Shown piece after piece: positions 11,801 through 25,100 of a stretch of 64,000 nt of DNA. Source of the stretch: Sphagnum compactum. Its lineage: Eukaryota > Bryophyta > Sphagnopsida > Sphagnales. The number at the start of each line of letters is the position of its first letter. The first letter of the stretch is position 1. Location of the stretch: the NCBI GenBank assembly GCA_965153455.1, contig OZ234503.1, positions 4,836,001-4,900,000 of the forward strand. Reading direction: 5' to 3'. The notes under the pieces were generated by a model, which worked only from the letters and a program-made list of their open reading frames with translations, made no database searches and had not been told where the DNA came from. A program made the position numbers and the translations under genes.

Positions 11801-14800
11801 ATTTGGTGTCTTTAGTAGTCGTACTTAAATGTTTAATTAAAATTTATTTTTTAATACAATTTAATGAAGAAGCCAATGTCATGAATCTTTTGAGTTTGTG
11901 AGGGACAAAAATGATGCACAATAAGGTGTTGGTATGATTTATTTATGATATAAAGATTTACTTAAACTTGAAAGATATAATTTGCTTGGAAATGTTAAAA
12001 ATTTATGGGTGATAGATAATCTAAAAATTTCAATTTTCAAAAAATGCATTGGACATCACATAACAAATAGGAAAAAATTAATCAAGATTTGAGAATGATA
12101 ATTGACATTTTTCCATATGGAATAAGAAACAAAAGGAGTGAAAATTACCAACTTTGTGTTCATGGTTTTAAGATGATGAATGTTTGACATGTTTCCCATT
12201 TCCAATTCAATTATAACAAATTCATATTGCAAGAAGATGAGTACGTAATGATCATCGGCTAACAATATGCAATTCTCCCAAGCAATATTGAAAAGAAATA
12301 TGTACTTTAATTGGTTAAAAAATCAAAAATTGCAATCCTCTTATTTTGAACATCTAGCTTATTTTTGTTTTCCATGGAAAAATTATATTCATGTGTAGGG
12401 GGATTAATCATGAACATGAAATTGATTTGCCTAGTTTGTTTGTTTTGTTTCTAATGCAAAGTGTGTGGTGTGTTCCACCTTGTGTTCCAACATAGTTGTG
12501 AAATATTTTACAATCCTAATTATTTTTTCTAGTGTCTTGTAGAAGTTTTAAATTGTTTAAGAATTTTAGCAATGACAAATTTTTCTTTGGGTGGTACTAG
12601 TAAGAACCACCTTGCCAAAAACATAGGAAAATTAAACCCAATTTAAAAAATAAAGTTTCATCCACTTGTACATTAATTCATTTGATTGGACTAGGTGGGC
12701 TATGTTTTCCCCACCTGTGCATAAATTCATGAAAATAATGAGCACTCAAAAACCTATAATATGCATTAACATTTTGATTCCTAAACCAATTTTGACCCAA
12801 TTCCTGACTTTTTTCTTTTAAGTGTCCTCACATTTACACATTAGATATTTTTCTTTTTTATTTAGTACGTGCACAAGGGAATGATCCAAATTAATCATTA
12901 AAATTAAAAAAAAATGAAAATAATTATCATTTGTGTTTAACATCAATGTCCCTTTAAGACTTCACAATTTCGCTAAAGTAATGGTAGTTGTTCCTACTCC
13001 AATGTTAACCTCACAATCATGATTTTTAAAAATCATAATTAAATGAAAATTTATTGAATCAATTATCTATAAAAGACATCAAGTAGGTTGGCGTTTGAAA
13101 TATTCTTTAAAATCAAAATCAAAGCAAAAATTCCCAAAAAATATATTCCTTTTGTGTTCCTAATAAAAAAATGCCTTGGGTGACATTCTTGGAACTTTTT
13201 CCTTATGCATTCATTTTTCACATCAAAACATTTTTTTTGGTAAATTTAATTAGAATTTTTAATTCTACATGACTTGTGTAACATTTTGATAATTAATTTG
13301 GAATGAAGTTTTTTTTATGTGAGTCTTATATTGTCCTGAAATTAGATGGGTCTCAAAAATTTAGGGTGTGACGTTCCTAGCGGTACCATCCAAGGATAAG
13401 TTTGCCCACAAAAGAAATCACATTATGAGCAATTCATGAATATAAATATGAGGAAAACCCATAAAATAATTATGTGAATGTGTACACATATCAACTTCAA
13501 ACTAGGATAGAAGTAAATGACATGATTTTTTTGAAGGGACCTTCTTATTTAAGTGTCTAGTAACATGACTTGTATGAGGATGGGTTTAGAAAATATCCAA
13601 AAATGAAATGGCACTTGAGGTTTTAACTTCTAGTTGACTATTGTGAAATAAATAAGAGGGCTAGTAAAAAACTAAATGTAAATGAGAATAATATTATTAC
13701 ATGTGATTTGAAGATAAGTTTTTTGAAGTCTAATAGTCTTGGGTTAGTTGATTGCTATGTAGGAATAGTTGCATGCATTTTTATTATGACAAGTTTCTTT
13801 TCAAAACTTTAAAAAGATTATAATTATTTGGAGTTTACTTGATTGTTAATGCATGTTTTTGAACATGCATCTTATACATAGTTGTTAAAAAATCTATTTA
13901 CACCAATGGTTATTATGCAACTATTGTTGTATGTGTACTAAATATGTGGGATTTTTATCATGTGAAATTAAAGGTCAATGCAAGTTGAACTAAAGGTGTT
14001 ACTAATAGCCAACACCTATAGGTAAATGAGATGTTCTATAGGAAAACCTCTTAAATTTGGCTTATGTACTTTCATTGTGAAGACTTTTCGACAAACTAAA
14101 AGTTGAGAAAAAAACTACCTTTGAGTTCTATCACTTGAAAGACACATATTATTATCCATTAAGAATGATTATAAAAAATCTAGGAAAAAATTTAAACTCT
14201 TGAAAAATTGCAATAGTTTCATTGAAAATGTCAACTTAATACACCTACTTCATTTTGAAATGTGGATGTGATTGATGGGACATTGGAGCTTTTCATGGAG
14301 GATTGGTTTTCAAAGAAAATAAGAAATTAAGTTCGTAATTTCTAATACACTTGGACACTTTTTGGGTATGTCCACAATAAAATGAACCAAATCCAAATCC
14401 TTTTGTCCTTTTCAAAAAGGGTAAAGACTTGAAATTGGAAATTGAGATGACATGCAACCATTGCACAAAATTTATGGTTTAATTGCATATTTGATTTGTA
14501 CAATATATTCTTATAATAAAATTTATTTTTTCTGAATTTTACAACTTATTTTTATATTTATCCAAGAGTTATTGGAAAGAAAATTACAAATTTTAAATTT
14601 TACAATTTATTTATATATCAATTCCAATGATGATCCAAAACCATATAAAGTTTAATAATTATTCAATCTATATGAATATGAAAATTTTCCAAACAAATCT
14701 AGATTAATTTTGATAATTTGTATGTGACCTACTCAAACTTCAAGACTGGTCATAAGTGCTATTCACCATTCATTATCAACTAAAGCACCACAAACTTACT

Positions 14801-15594
14801 AGGTTTTATAGATTCGTACAAATTTTGTGTGAAATTTGATTTTCATAAGTTTGTACAAAAATTGCATGAATTTCATGGTATTGTTAATATGAAAGATATT
14901 TGTATGTATTCAATACCTTAAATATTCAAATGAATCAAAGATTGTTTTTGAATGACATATGTGAATGTTCATGTAAAATACACAAAAATCACATAGTTTT
15001 ATGCAAAATTACATCACAACAATTGTTTGAATTTAGTTAAAATGTTAATCACACATACTTCACATCAAAACACCATAAGTAGAAAAGACACATCATTTAT
15101 ATATTTTTTATTTTTTTATTTTGGTGTCATTTTTAAACTTTGAATCCCACGAATGTTGCATTGACATATTGTTTTACAATTTTTGCACAAATTCTATTAA
15201 TTTTTTTTAATATTGGAAGCTTGTGACGAGGTTGTCAAAAACTCCTACAACCCAGTTTGACCTTTTATGTATAAGTGTTACTATTTGTGGTGTTGGGTAT
15301 ATGCATGTTTTCATAATTATTAGTATATGCCTTTAATTGCCCTAGATCAAATCACAACATGGGCACTTCATTTGCCACCAAAGGCCACTAGGCCTACTAC
15401 ATACATGATGACCAAACTTTAACTAAAGATGCAACTCGAGATGCATGTGGGCATGCGATTATAGAAATGTAATGTCATGTGTGTCATCCACACAAAACTC
15501 AGCACGAAAGTGCAAAGGCAGGCCCAAATAGAAGATGACTTTACAGATAACTCTAATGAATTTGCCATGCACTCTAGGTGAAGTTACAAATGAC
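8811..15594. other. Long AT-rich stretch without recognisable genes
   Basis: No exon, RNA gene or complete mobile element was recognised. Bases 9260..9330 and 9760..9830 belong to a dispersed repeat family also seen near 36.7 kb and 56.5-56.95 kb. Minus-strand ORFs at 11287..11562 and 11477..11681 are protein-like but unassigned. The rest is AT-rich DNA with many stops in all frames, probably decayed transposon sequence. Confidence 0.45.
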
Positions 15595-18500
15595 TCATTC
15601 ACCTACCATGCGAAGAGAATCAACTCCCTCCTCCTCTTCGGAATAAGGGGTCTTAGTAGGGTGGTGTCCTTCTCTCAATCCAGACTTGCTTGCATGAACA
15701 ACTTTGAAAGGCCGCATCATGTCATTATCCTCATGGTCGAGGATGTGACAATGGAATACATAACCGGGGCCCAATGTGGGATCAAAAGGGAAGTCACGAC
15801 CATCCGATGTTTGAAAGTGAATACGGTAGCGAGTCACAAAGCCCGGTGACACAACTGCTGTGTCCTTGAACCCAGTCTGATATATTTCAGGCGGAATCGG
15901 GGGTCCAGTAAAACAAGTGCCGGGCTTTGGAAAATCCAGTGTAATATTGCAGCCCCCAGCCAAGTACCTGGTGATTTGCATATTCTTCTAGAGTTAGTCA
16001 TGGGTACACAACCACAATGTACAGTTTCTCTTCTCCTGAAATGCCTCACCAACACAGGGTTTTTTTTCTTTTTGATATTGTGATAAATATAAGATTTTGG
16101 TGAATTTTATAATATAAAAAATTAGCAAAATTTAGTCAAATTTACAGTGGTAAAAAAAAATTCCAAATTTTTTTGCCACAATGTAATCAGAGTGTTCCAA
16201 CAGCATGTTCTAAGAACACCAAGATTTGACGAATGAGAAATTACAGGGCATTCATTCTGTTTTAGGGAGGCATTCATTCTGAATTTCCAGGCCTATCTTC
16301 CAATTTTTTGGACGTATCAATCTTCCTTTTTCCCCAAATTTTGAAATGGTTGTTAAGGTCCTCAGTTGAGGGCATTACCATCTGGAATAGAGTCCTTGCA
16401 CACCCCCTTCATAATAGACTGGTAAGGGCCTCTACCAAGGGCCTTATCCTACACTTAAAGACCTAGTGAAATTTTTCCTAGTGTATCGGGACTGGATACT
16501 CTTACAAAGCTTATATATTAGGGTCACTGGGCTTTACAAAAATGGAAAGCCTGCCTCCGTTTGTTTGTCTGTCGTAAAGCTTGGTTGAATTTTTTTTTGT
16601 AATGATACCAACCCACCAGGGATCATGGGAATAAAAATTAAGAAGTAAAAAGCGACACCCCATGCTTTTCACGCTGTGTAAAAAGGCATTACAGATGGGA
16701 GCTTTATGAAGACTTGGGACTCTTGCCTTTGGGTCCCACCAGGGGGTCCCTTAAAGCACTCGTTTTGGGGCTTTACGCTACACTTACATTCTGCCTGCTT
16801 AGAGTGGGAGGTCCGTAGATAGATAGGTCGAAAAGTAAGCATGTAGTAAGTAGCATCGCAGCTCCTTGAATACCTACCTACCTACCTACCTACCAGGCAG
16901 GCTTGGTCCACCATCTTAAGTGGAACAGGCGGAAATTAACTAGAGTACGTTGCAAGGTCGGTGGGGGGGTGGGGGAGAGAAAGAAAGAGACGTACCATGT
17001 TACGTTGAAGGGCTGCTGGTTCAGGACCTGGAACTGGACGAGATGAATGTGAATGGGGTGGGCATCCGGAGTGGTGTTGATCCATTCCCACACTTCCACG
17101 GAGCCTTCCACAGGGAACTCCCGCACGGCATCCAGCCATCTCCGATTCTCCAGAAGCGACACGGTAGGGTCATTGTTGGCGTCGTCGAACTCCCGGAGCC
17201 TGATCTGTCGATGCCGCAAAACAGGAGCCGAAGGATCGTTGCTGGTGTCGCCCTGCTGGTGCTGCTGCTGTAGCATCTCCATCAGCTTGCTGTTCTCTGG
17301 TTGCTGGAATACATTCACACTTGAATATCTGTTACACTCCTCCTCCACATACTGTTCTAGCAACTGCGCATGTCGTAGATGATCACCAATGCTGGACTCT
17401 GCGGAGCTAGTACTCGGAGCTGGAACAGCTTTTTTGGTTACTTGGAATTTCATCACACTCCGTATCTGGGGAGGGTTTAAGTTATCTTGGCCATCGGGAA
17501 AAGGAGCTGGAGCTGAGTTGTTGAGGAACACCACATCTCCAGGTTTGAGACTAGAGAAATCGACGAGAATGTCCAGTCGCTCAGCGGGAGCTAGAAGAAG
17601 TGATGACAGGATCTGCGGTTTGGTATCCAAGTAGCCACCGTCGGTTCCAATTTTGTGGAAACGCAGAGATGGGTCACTCAGTGTGAAATTGAAGAATCTT
17701 GCGTTAGCGCCGTTGAGCAAGCGGAATCTGTACACACGAGGTTGCAGATCCAGATACGGCCATACTTTCCCGTTCACGAGGATGGTGTCACCGAAGTACT
17801 CAGGACACCAACTGGGATGGATGGTTGCGTTGTCGCCGACGTTGGGGAAGTTGATAGATCCGTTTGGCCAGAACTGCCAATCCCTGAATACCAACGGGAT
17901 TTCGTACTCTCCATAGGGGAACTGTTTGGTGAGCTTGTCTTCTGGCGATCGCAGGAAGTAGAGACCCGAAAGACCTGCCACCACGTTCAAGCGAGTGATA
18001 CCCACGACGTGATCGTGGTACCAGAGCAGCGCCGGCCTCTGCGTGTTGGGGTAGGAGTTGTGTTGTGTCACATAGGTGGGTCCGTGGTCTCCCTTTGGAG
18101 TCCACCAAGCGTCCGGATGACCGTCATGGATGCTTTCAGTCTCAGCTCCATGCAAATGCACCACGGTCGGCACTCCGCCTCGCTTCGGATTCGCCCAATG
18201 GATACTTCTATCCACAGGGAGGAAGTGCTGCTCGTCCGGGATATGATTGTCCCAGTGTATCCTTGATGTTACATCCATCTTGGCTTCCAGCGTTGGTCCT
18301 GGATACACTGCTGTTTCCTGACTCTCCCCATATGCATACAGAGTTGTAGGAGGAAGATCCCTGTGCAGCTTCTGCAATCAGTAGTAGTAGTACATCACAT
18401 GAGACGAAGAATGAATGAAAAAACAACAATCCCAAGTCCGGCAAGAATAATCCAGAAATCTACTTATGTACAACCATTTCTGAAATCCCTGCTTGCACAA

Positions 18501-18930
18501 AGTCGAAGAAGAAAGAAAGCTCATGGCAATCTAGAATTCTAAACTAGTTGGCGCCAGCAGGTGATGATGATGATGATGATGATGATGCTCTGCATCAGCT
18601 TCTTCATACCTGTTTTATCTTCCAGGCAGCGATGCTGATCTCAGTTGTATTGACTGCAATTTGTTTTGGGATGGGAAGCTGATCAACGAATTTCGTGAGT
18701 GTGGGTGAGGCTGCCAGAGCTTGACAAAGTGAATTTTGAGCTTCCACTCTACAGCTAGGAAGCTCCCAGCTGCAGATCAGTACAAAGAAGCAGCAACTGA
18801 GCAAAACCAGTCGCTGTAAACAAGAGTTGAGGCTGCCATCACTCCATGAGCTGCTTGTGCTGCTGCTGATCATCGCTGCATTCCTCATAGAACTACGAGT
18901 CCTCATTATGTACTGCAGATCAGTCCCCAT
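15595..18930 (-). CDS. LPR: LPR1-like multicopper oxidase (CotA-type), secreted, three exons
   Basis: Exons (minus): 18930..18611 minus one base, i.e. 18610..18930; 16996..18371; 15595..15967. Introns are GT-AG and phases join, giving 689 residues. The start ATG is at 18930; ATGs at 18906 and 18888 are alternatives. Residues 41-55 are a hydrophobic signal-type core, cleaved perhaps near 64. KFVDQLPIP (about 80-88) is typical of the LPR N-terminus. All four copper motifs are present: HLHG (179-182), WYHDH (224-228), HPIHIH (545-550) and HCHILDHEDNDM (638-649), with Met649 as T1 axial ligand. Family knowledge: LPR1/LPR2 are apoplastic ferroxidases that tune root growth to phosphate and iron, related to bacterial CotA. 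Odd points: a Gln/Ser-rich insert (about 425-490) before the last cupredoxin domain, and an acidic tail (EEEEG) after the copper site. With about 580 residues usual for Arabidopsis LPR1, this copy is long. Confidence 0.87.
16869..16896. repeat. (CTAC)n microsatellite in LPR intron 2
   Basis: About six to seven copies of the tetranucleotide lie just 3' of the splice donor region on the minus strand. The same motif recurs near 1.2 kb and 45.9 kb. Confidence 0.85.
18561..18588. repeat. (GAT)n microsatellite in LPR intron 1
   Basis: About nine GAT units on the plus strand lie inside the 238-bp first intron (18372..18609). Confidence 0.85.
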
Positions 18931-19095
18931 TATAGGGAAAGAAAAAAAAGAAAAGAAAGTGAGCTTCTCTTCGCGAGAAACCCACAATTTGTACTACTAC
19001 TAAGGTAAGTGAGATCCTAGATCAAGAGCTTCAATCAAACATCAAGCACTGCTGTGCACCTCTGACATAGCTCCCTGGTACCAGCTGGTAATAGC

Positions 19096-19105
19096 ATATA
19101 TAGCT
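19096..19105 (-). promoter_or_regulatory. Candidate TATA box of the LPR gene
   Basis: On the minus strand, GCTATATATGCT lies about 165 bases upstream of the ATG at 18930. That would place transcription start near 19070 and give a leader of about 140 nt. The position and match are good for a plant TATA box, but no transcript data are available. Confidence 0.45.
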
Positions 19106-22100
19106 CTGAATCAATGATACCAGCTCTGGTATTATATTCAGCTGGTATCGTTGATCTTGGCAAAGAGGTGATGGCCAAAATATGTCTTCTGGCTTGCAAG
19201 TAAATGCAACTATGAGCAGCAATATATGTGATGATGTTCATGCAATACTTGGCTGGCGATGACAATCCCTTGGTGACGTCCAGCTGCCACCTCCCTCCCT
19301 CCCTCCGAGTGCAGGCTGCATCTGCTGCTGGTTGTTGGCAGCTTCTTCTTCTTCTTCTTCTTCTTCCCCAAGTGCGTGTGCAGTTTTTTCTAATTTCCTT
19401 CAACACGTGATGGATGATGAAATCAATCATGACGAGCTCAAATTCAACGACTCTACGTCCGTCCAGCTGCTGTCATGCACTTCAGTTCTTGCAGCATCTT
19501 CTTCTGCCTCGTAGTTCCCACTTTATTGAATTTCAACCCATGTGCGGAGGCCATGCATTTCTCAGGTAGAGACAGGACAGGGGGAGCTTAAAACCACTCG
19601 GGCCCACCTCCCTCCCACCCCAAGCAAGCATACCATACTAGGTATACCTTGGCACCCTTGACACTAATTATATTATTTTCCAAAAAACAATTCCGAAAAC
19701 CAAAGGAAATTAAAAAACAGTCGGACAACGTTCTATATACATTGTATCTATCTTTGACCAAAATTAATTTATTATTGGACACAGATATTTGTGGAAGCTG
19801 TTCTGCCTGGTACGTATTACAGTCCTACCATCATCACACATGGGCACGTTCCACAGTGTTCCATTTCACTAAATTGTCATTCCAATGGAAATGATAGGAT
19901 AATATTTCACAGCCTTGGGGCACTGAACCCAGCAGCCACGTTGGGTACCACCCTGCTAAAAATCCATTTGAATGGTTTCTAAATGTTACACAAATATATC
20001 CAATGCTCAGACTAAATCAAGGTCTCTGAGTTCAAATCTAACATTGTAAGGTGAAGGTACCAGCTTGAGTGCTTGTTTCCCTGGCTCTCAAACAGACACC
20101 ACCATGCAGTGATGTACTTTTTCATTTGGTCCCACCATTGTACGCCTCTCTGTGACCCCTCTAGCTAAATTTGGCTAAGTCCTCTTGTGGATGATTGCTA
20201 AGTCCACCTGCATCACAAAATTGAAAAAAAATCCTTCGCGACGACTCCTACTTGTTTGAATGGGCAAATTTCTTTGTTGCAGGGCAGCTTATATCTGTGA
20301 ATTTCCCTCCTAAAAGAGAGGAGAAGTCTTACTTGTAGTTTGTAAGAGAGCATGTGTACTTATGCCTAAAGTAGGCTTAAGATTGCTCCTAGCTACTTTT
20401 AAGGAATAGGTGTAAGATCCCTACCTTGTTACAGCTTGTGATCTCCCTATGTCTCTAGGTCCATGGTAATTTTTATGTCATGCTTTACATTGGTAAAGCC
20501 CACCAATCACTACAATCAAAATATTCTTGTATGTCAAAGTGATTTCATTGGATTTTGAGGGAATTCACTGGTCATAATGAACAAGACCTAGCGGGGATGC
20601 AGTGATTTTACAGGTCCAATGAACTTGAACTAATGAATTAATGCTTATTCACCCCCATTACCTGCGGAGTTTTGAAATTTGTTTTCTTGTAGAGACAAAG
20701 TTATCCTAGCAACTTTTTCATTGGGTTTCAAAGTCCAATGCTCTTCATGCAACTGACAATCTTATTTCCAATGAGAAATTACCAAGTTACAAGCATTTTT
20801 TTATAAAAGTGATTTACATAATAGGTTGACATTTATTTTTATTTTCAGAACCTTCCTAAAGTGGTACTAAGGTGAACTCAAGAATGTCCTTAATTGGAGG
20901 ACCTTAAGTGAACCTACAAGTCACAAAGTTCCTCAGCTACTGCAGACTCACAAAGTTTTATTGATTTTGCCTAAGCACTTAGGCATAAATGACTATGTAA
21001 TGTTGGAAGTGATTCTAGACTTGACATTTCAGCTGAAGTTTTGGTAAAAATAATTTGGTCCAATGTAAGCATAACTAAAATGGTATATATATTTTGATAT
21101 ATGTATAATAATTTGATTCTCATTAATTTTAAAGACATATATTTAAAAATATGTAAAAATATAATAGATTAAACCATCATATAGTTAGAACCATCGACAT
21201 CATTCATTTTGTGTAAATATGTATGGTGAAACAAGTTTAATACAAAAAAGAATAGTAATTCTAGATGATGACGGGAAATGTCTTGCATTTTGGTTCAACT
21301 TTGGTTCAACATATATTTTACATGTTTTCTGAGTTGGAAGTCGATATGTGGACTGACTTTTATGTTTTTCAAGGCCATGAAAAATGACCACCCCTACCAT
21401 GTCTTTACCATGGAACTTTGGCAGTGCCACGGTTACTTGTTTCCTCCATGTAACAGGTGTGGTGTGTGGTGGACGGCATTCCATGAAACGTTCTGATATG
21501 TGACTCTTGTCGCAAAGGTTGGGCAACTTTTACAGAAAAGGTAATTGGAACAGCCACCCCACTATGAAATGCTGTGATGAGGTGGTCATGATGCAGGGAT
21601 AAAGTAGCTAACCACTAATCCTCTAGATATTCCCATGTTGAGTTCAAAGATTTTGTATGCGCACATGTTTGTTCTCAATGCATAATTGTTTGACAGACTT
21701 CATATGTTGTTGAAAATTGTGTAACAGAACCTGTCCATACTGTTCAAAGTTAGTTCCTCAGTATCGAAAGGACGTGGCCCAGCTTTACAGAGAGCGCAGG
21801 CCGCCTCCATCTTGAGGTGGACTGTTGTTGCAGGGGAGGGTTCTTTTAGGCTTGGACTTTTATCAAGTGTACCTCCCCTTTCTTTAGTTGATATGCTCTA
21901 CGCGACAGGTGGAAGTGTTAATACTTAGTGGTTCCCTTTCCTCCTTGTGGCCTGCCTCTTTTTGGATGTTTGCTTGCCTGGACTTTAGTCCTTGCCCCTT
22001 GTTTCTTGTTCTCTCCCTTTCTTAGGCGCTTTCTTTTTATAAAGGTTGACATGTTTCATCATTCCTCAATATTGATCCAAGTCGAGAAAGGTCATAGCAT

Positions 22101-25100
22101 GTAAGCAATTGTGCGTATTGTACCTTAAACATCAGGGAGGACCAATTTGTTCACCCACCTTACCTTCCCCACACACTTGTGAGCGGTGTTTATTTTATTT
22201 TTCCAAGTTTTTAAGGTTGTATCATATGTGAGCATCCCAAGAGGGATTTAGCATTTAATGGCAACAGGTTTCTAGAACCTGTTCAAAAAAATATTTAATT
22301 GGTCCCCATTGGTCCAAATAGAAATGTGGCCATTTTTTTTTCAAAATTTTGCAATTTTTTTGCTCAAAATACAAAGAATATGTTATGGGATAATCCTTTT
22401 TTTTAAATGGTACTTATGTGAAATTTAAAAATATTGCTGGTCTTGGATGTGAGCAATAGTTTCAAAATTTGTTATACATGGGTTGTGGTTGTCATGTCAT
22501 TGAATAGAGCTCAGCCTTGCAATGAGAGTTTCTTGTCTCTGGCTACTTGTTATAAAAAAATTGGCAAGTTGTTCGCATGATAGGACACTCTGAGCCATTC
22601 TGTACAACATTATCTGAATGTGAGAAGTTTTGTTGCCCAATGTTTTCACCATTCTAAAAACATGAATTGAATTTAGATGATGGAATGCCTAGTTCTGGGA
22701 CAGGAACAGGGGCTAGGCATATTCAAGGTGCTCAAAAACAGTAAATATTTACTTCGGTAAGGTGTAGATGCCCATTGTTAGTGTAACTCTAACCACTCAT
22801 TTCACCCTGTTAGTGCCTAATCACACTCATTTCTCCTTCCTCCCAAGTCCAGATGCCACTTTCCTCCCCCACCCTCATTTTTTTCATCACCCTCAAATGA
22901 AACTACATCAATAATGGCACACTCAAATGGTGGGAAATTTCCATTTCTCAATCAACTTCCGATTTTTCATAACTGAAAGATTCAACTTAAATTTCCCAAC
23001 AACGTGAACCAAACTGGATTTTTAAAACAGGTGGATTTGACATTGTCTATTTATTGGGCAGTTAGGTGGTTGTGCCTCCCTCCATCACTTGGTACAGTAT
23101 TCTGGCTGTCACATTTAAGAGTGAAAAGCATGATCCCCATGCACACTATCGTGCATCGCCTTGGTTGAAGAAGCACCCGACACTTGTACTGTGGTACAAA
23201 CCCCCCAAAAACAATAGATTTTTTAAACATTCTAATTTATGACCCTCTTTAGATTTTGCTCTTCTGGCTTGGACTTGGGTCCTCTCTCGATTGTTCCTTC
23301 TTCCGGCCTTTGCTTGGTGCTTTATTTCATGGAGTTTGCCAGGGTTTTCATCATCATCTTATAATTTATAGCATATTAACAGTGTATGAGGTAAGCGCCC
23401 AGCCGCACATCATCAGCAGTCAGCTCCAAATATGACTAGTTAACCTTAAAATGCAGTCTAAAAGAGCCAGCATATGGCAACTTGGGGCTTAAGCACTACT
23501 AGTTTTTAGCTCCATCAAGAGTAAACACATGCGCCCTCCTCCCCCCAAAATGAAAATTTTGGATCTTTTCGGTGTCTCTCACCTCATTGGCTGGGTAGGA
23601 TTTGTATTCATACGTATGTTGGTCACCATTTTTGGCCAAGGCTAATGATAAGCATAAATTGATGAGATTCAAAGAGTGTGGTCCCATCCATGTATGTAAA
23701 AGTCACCACATACGAGGATAAACTTCCATCCATTTGACTATACTTTCTTCCATTTGAGTCAAGGGTTAGTTAATACCAGCCCAGTGTCTTTTGCCCTATA
23801 GTTTTTTGGTATTTGAGAATGTTTTATCTTTAGACCCTTCCAGGATTTTGAGGTGCATGTTCCCAAGCCCATAAGCTGAGTCGACAAAGGGTCTGAATCC
23901 AGACAATTCCTCCTCAGTTCAGACCTCAGTCACATAAAAGGTGACTCCCTTTAGGGATTCCTCGTGCCTGAGCAAAGTCTGGGTGTCCAAAATTGTCAAA
24001 GGGTCAGAATCTAGACCTTTTCTCCTACGGAACAAACGTGCTGTCAACCCTTCAAAGCATACTGGGAATATCACTTGTCACTTATTACCCTATTTTTCTG
24101 AAGAGATTTCGCCATTTCTTGAGCAAAAAACTGAATTTTTTTCAAAAGAGTTACCACATTGCAACACAGTTTTCAGATTTGCAGTGTGTTGTCAAGTTTG
24201 GACGGCCAGCACCTTTTTCTACAAAGGTGTAGGCAGTACTGTAGTAGGTACTACAACAGAATTGTGTTCAAGAAAAGCACTTTAAAACACAAACATAAAC
24301 TCTTGAGAAGAGTTGTTGGCCGCTCTCGAGACCTCTAAAACTTCTCATCATTCCCCCTTTTCAACCATCATACCCAGTTCTAAGATAGATACTCTGCCTT
24401 TCTGAGTACATTACACAGCGGATTGTTTTTGTACTTCCTTCAAGATAGAAATCTACAAACCTCACTCCCACAACTTCTCCTTCGTTGCCCTCCAAAACCT
24501 CCACAATGATCTCCCAAAATCTTTAGAAGAGAGGAAAAAAAAAAAAAAAGATGATCCGCAAGTCCTTCCTCAGAAGCCTCAAATAATTTCCTCATCACTT
24601 CATCTCCTCATCTCTTAAAAAATCCCCCTTGCCAATCAGTAGATAGAAATCTGATCAACAAAGCCTTGAAGTGTTCTCATTAGGCTGCTCATATTTTCTT
24701 CCATCTCCTAAACTATCTCACCTACTTCCTTCATCATAACCTACCAAGCCACCAAAATTACACAAAAATAAAAACATAGTAGATTAGATTAGATTTTTAT
24801 TTTTATTTTTTTTGTAGTGCTGTTGAAACACATTGTTGCTAGCAGTCCAGCGCAGTCCAAATGGCCTTCACCCAAAAATAGTTGACATTGTTTTCAGGTC
24901 ACATTGGTTTCATAATGTTTTGACCTACAATGGAAAAATTATTGAATATTGAATTATTTTTTTATTAAAACTTTCATTTAATTCAAAACTAAAAATTGTA
25001 GTGCAATTTGGTGTGCTCTTGGTATTTTGGAAAACCTTCAATGAATACATTTTAATGAAGGTGATTTGAAAGAATTTAGACTCCACTTTTCATTACTATA

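Noticed and set aside
17655-18266. 203-codon plus-strand ORF
   Set aside because: It is exactly antisense to the well supported LPR exon 2.
21800-23340. LINE 3' ends suggested by repeated CTTGGACTTT-type text
   Set aside because: Similarity between 21.85, 21.98 and 23.27 kb is weak and no RT or endonuclease text is nearby.
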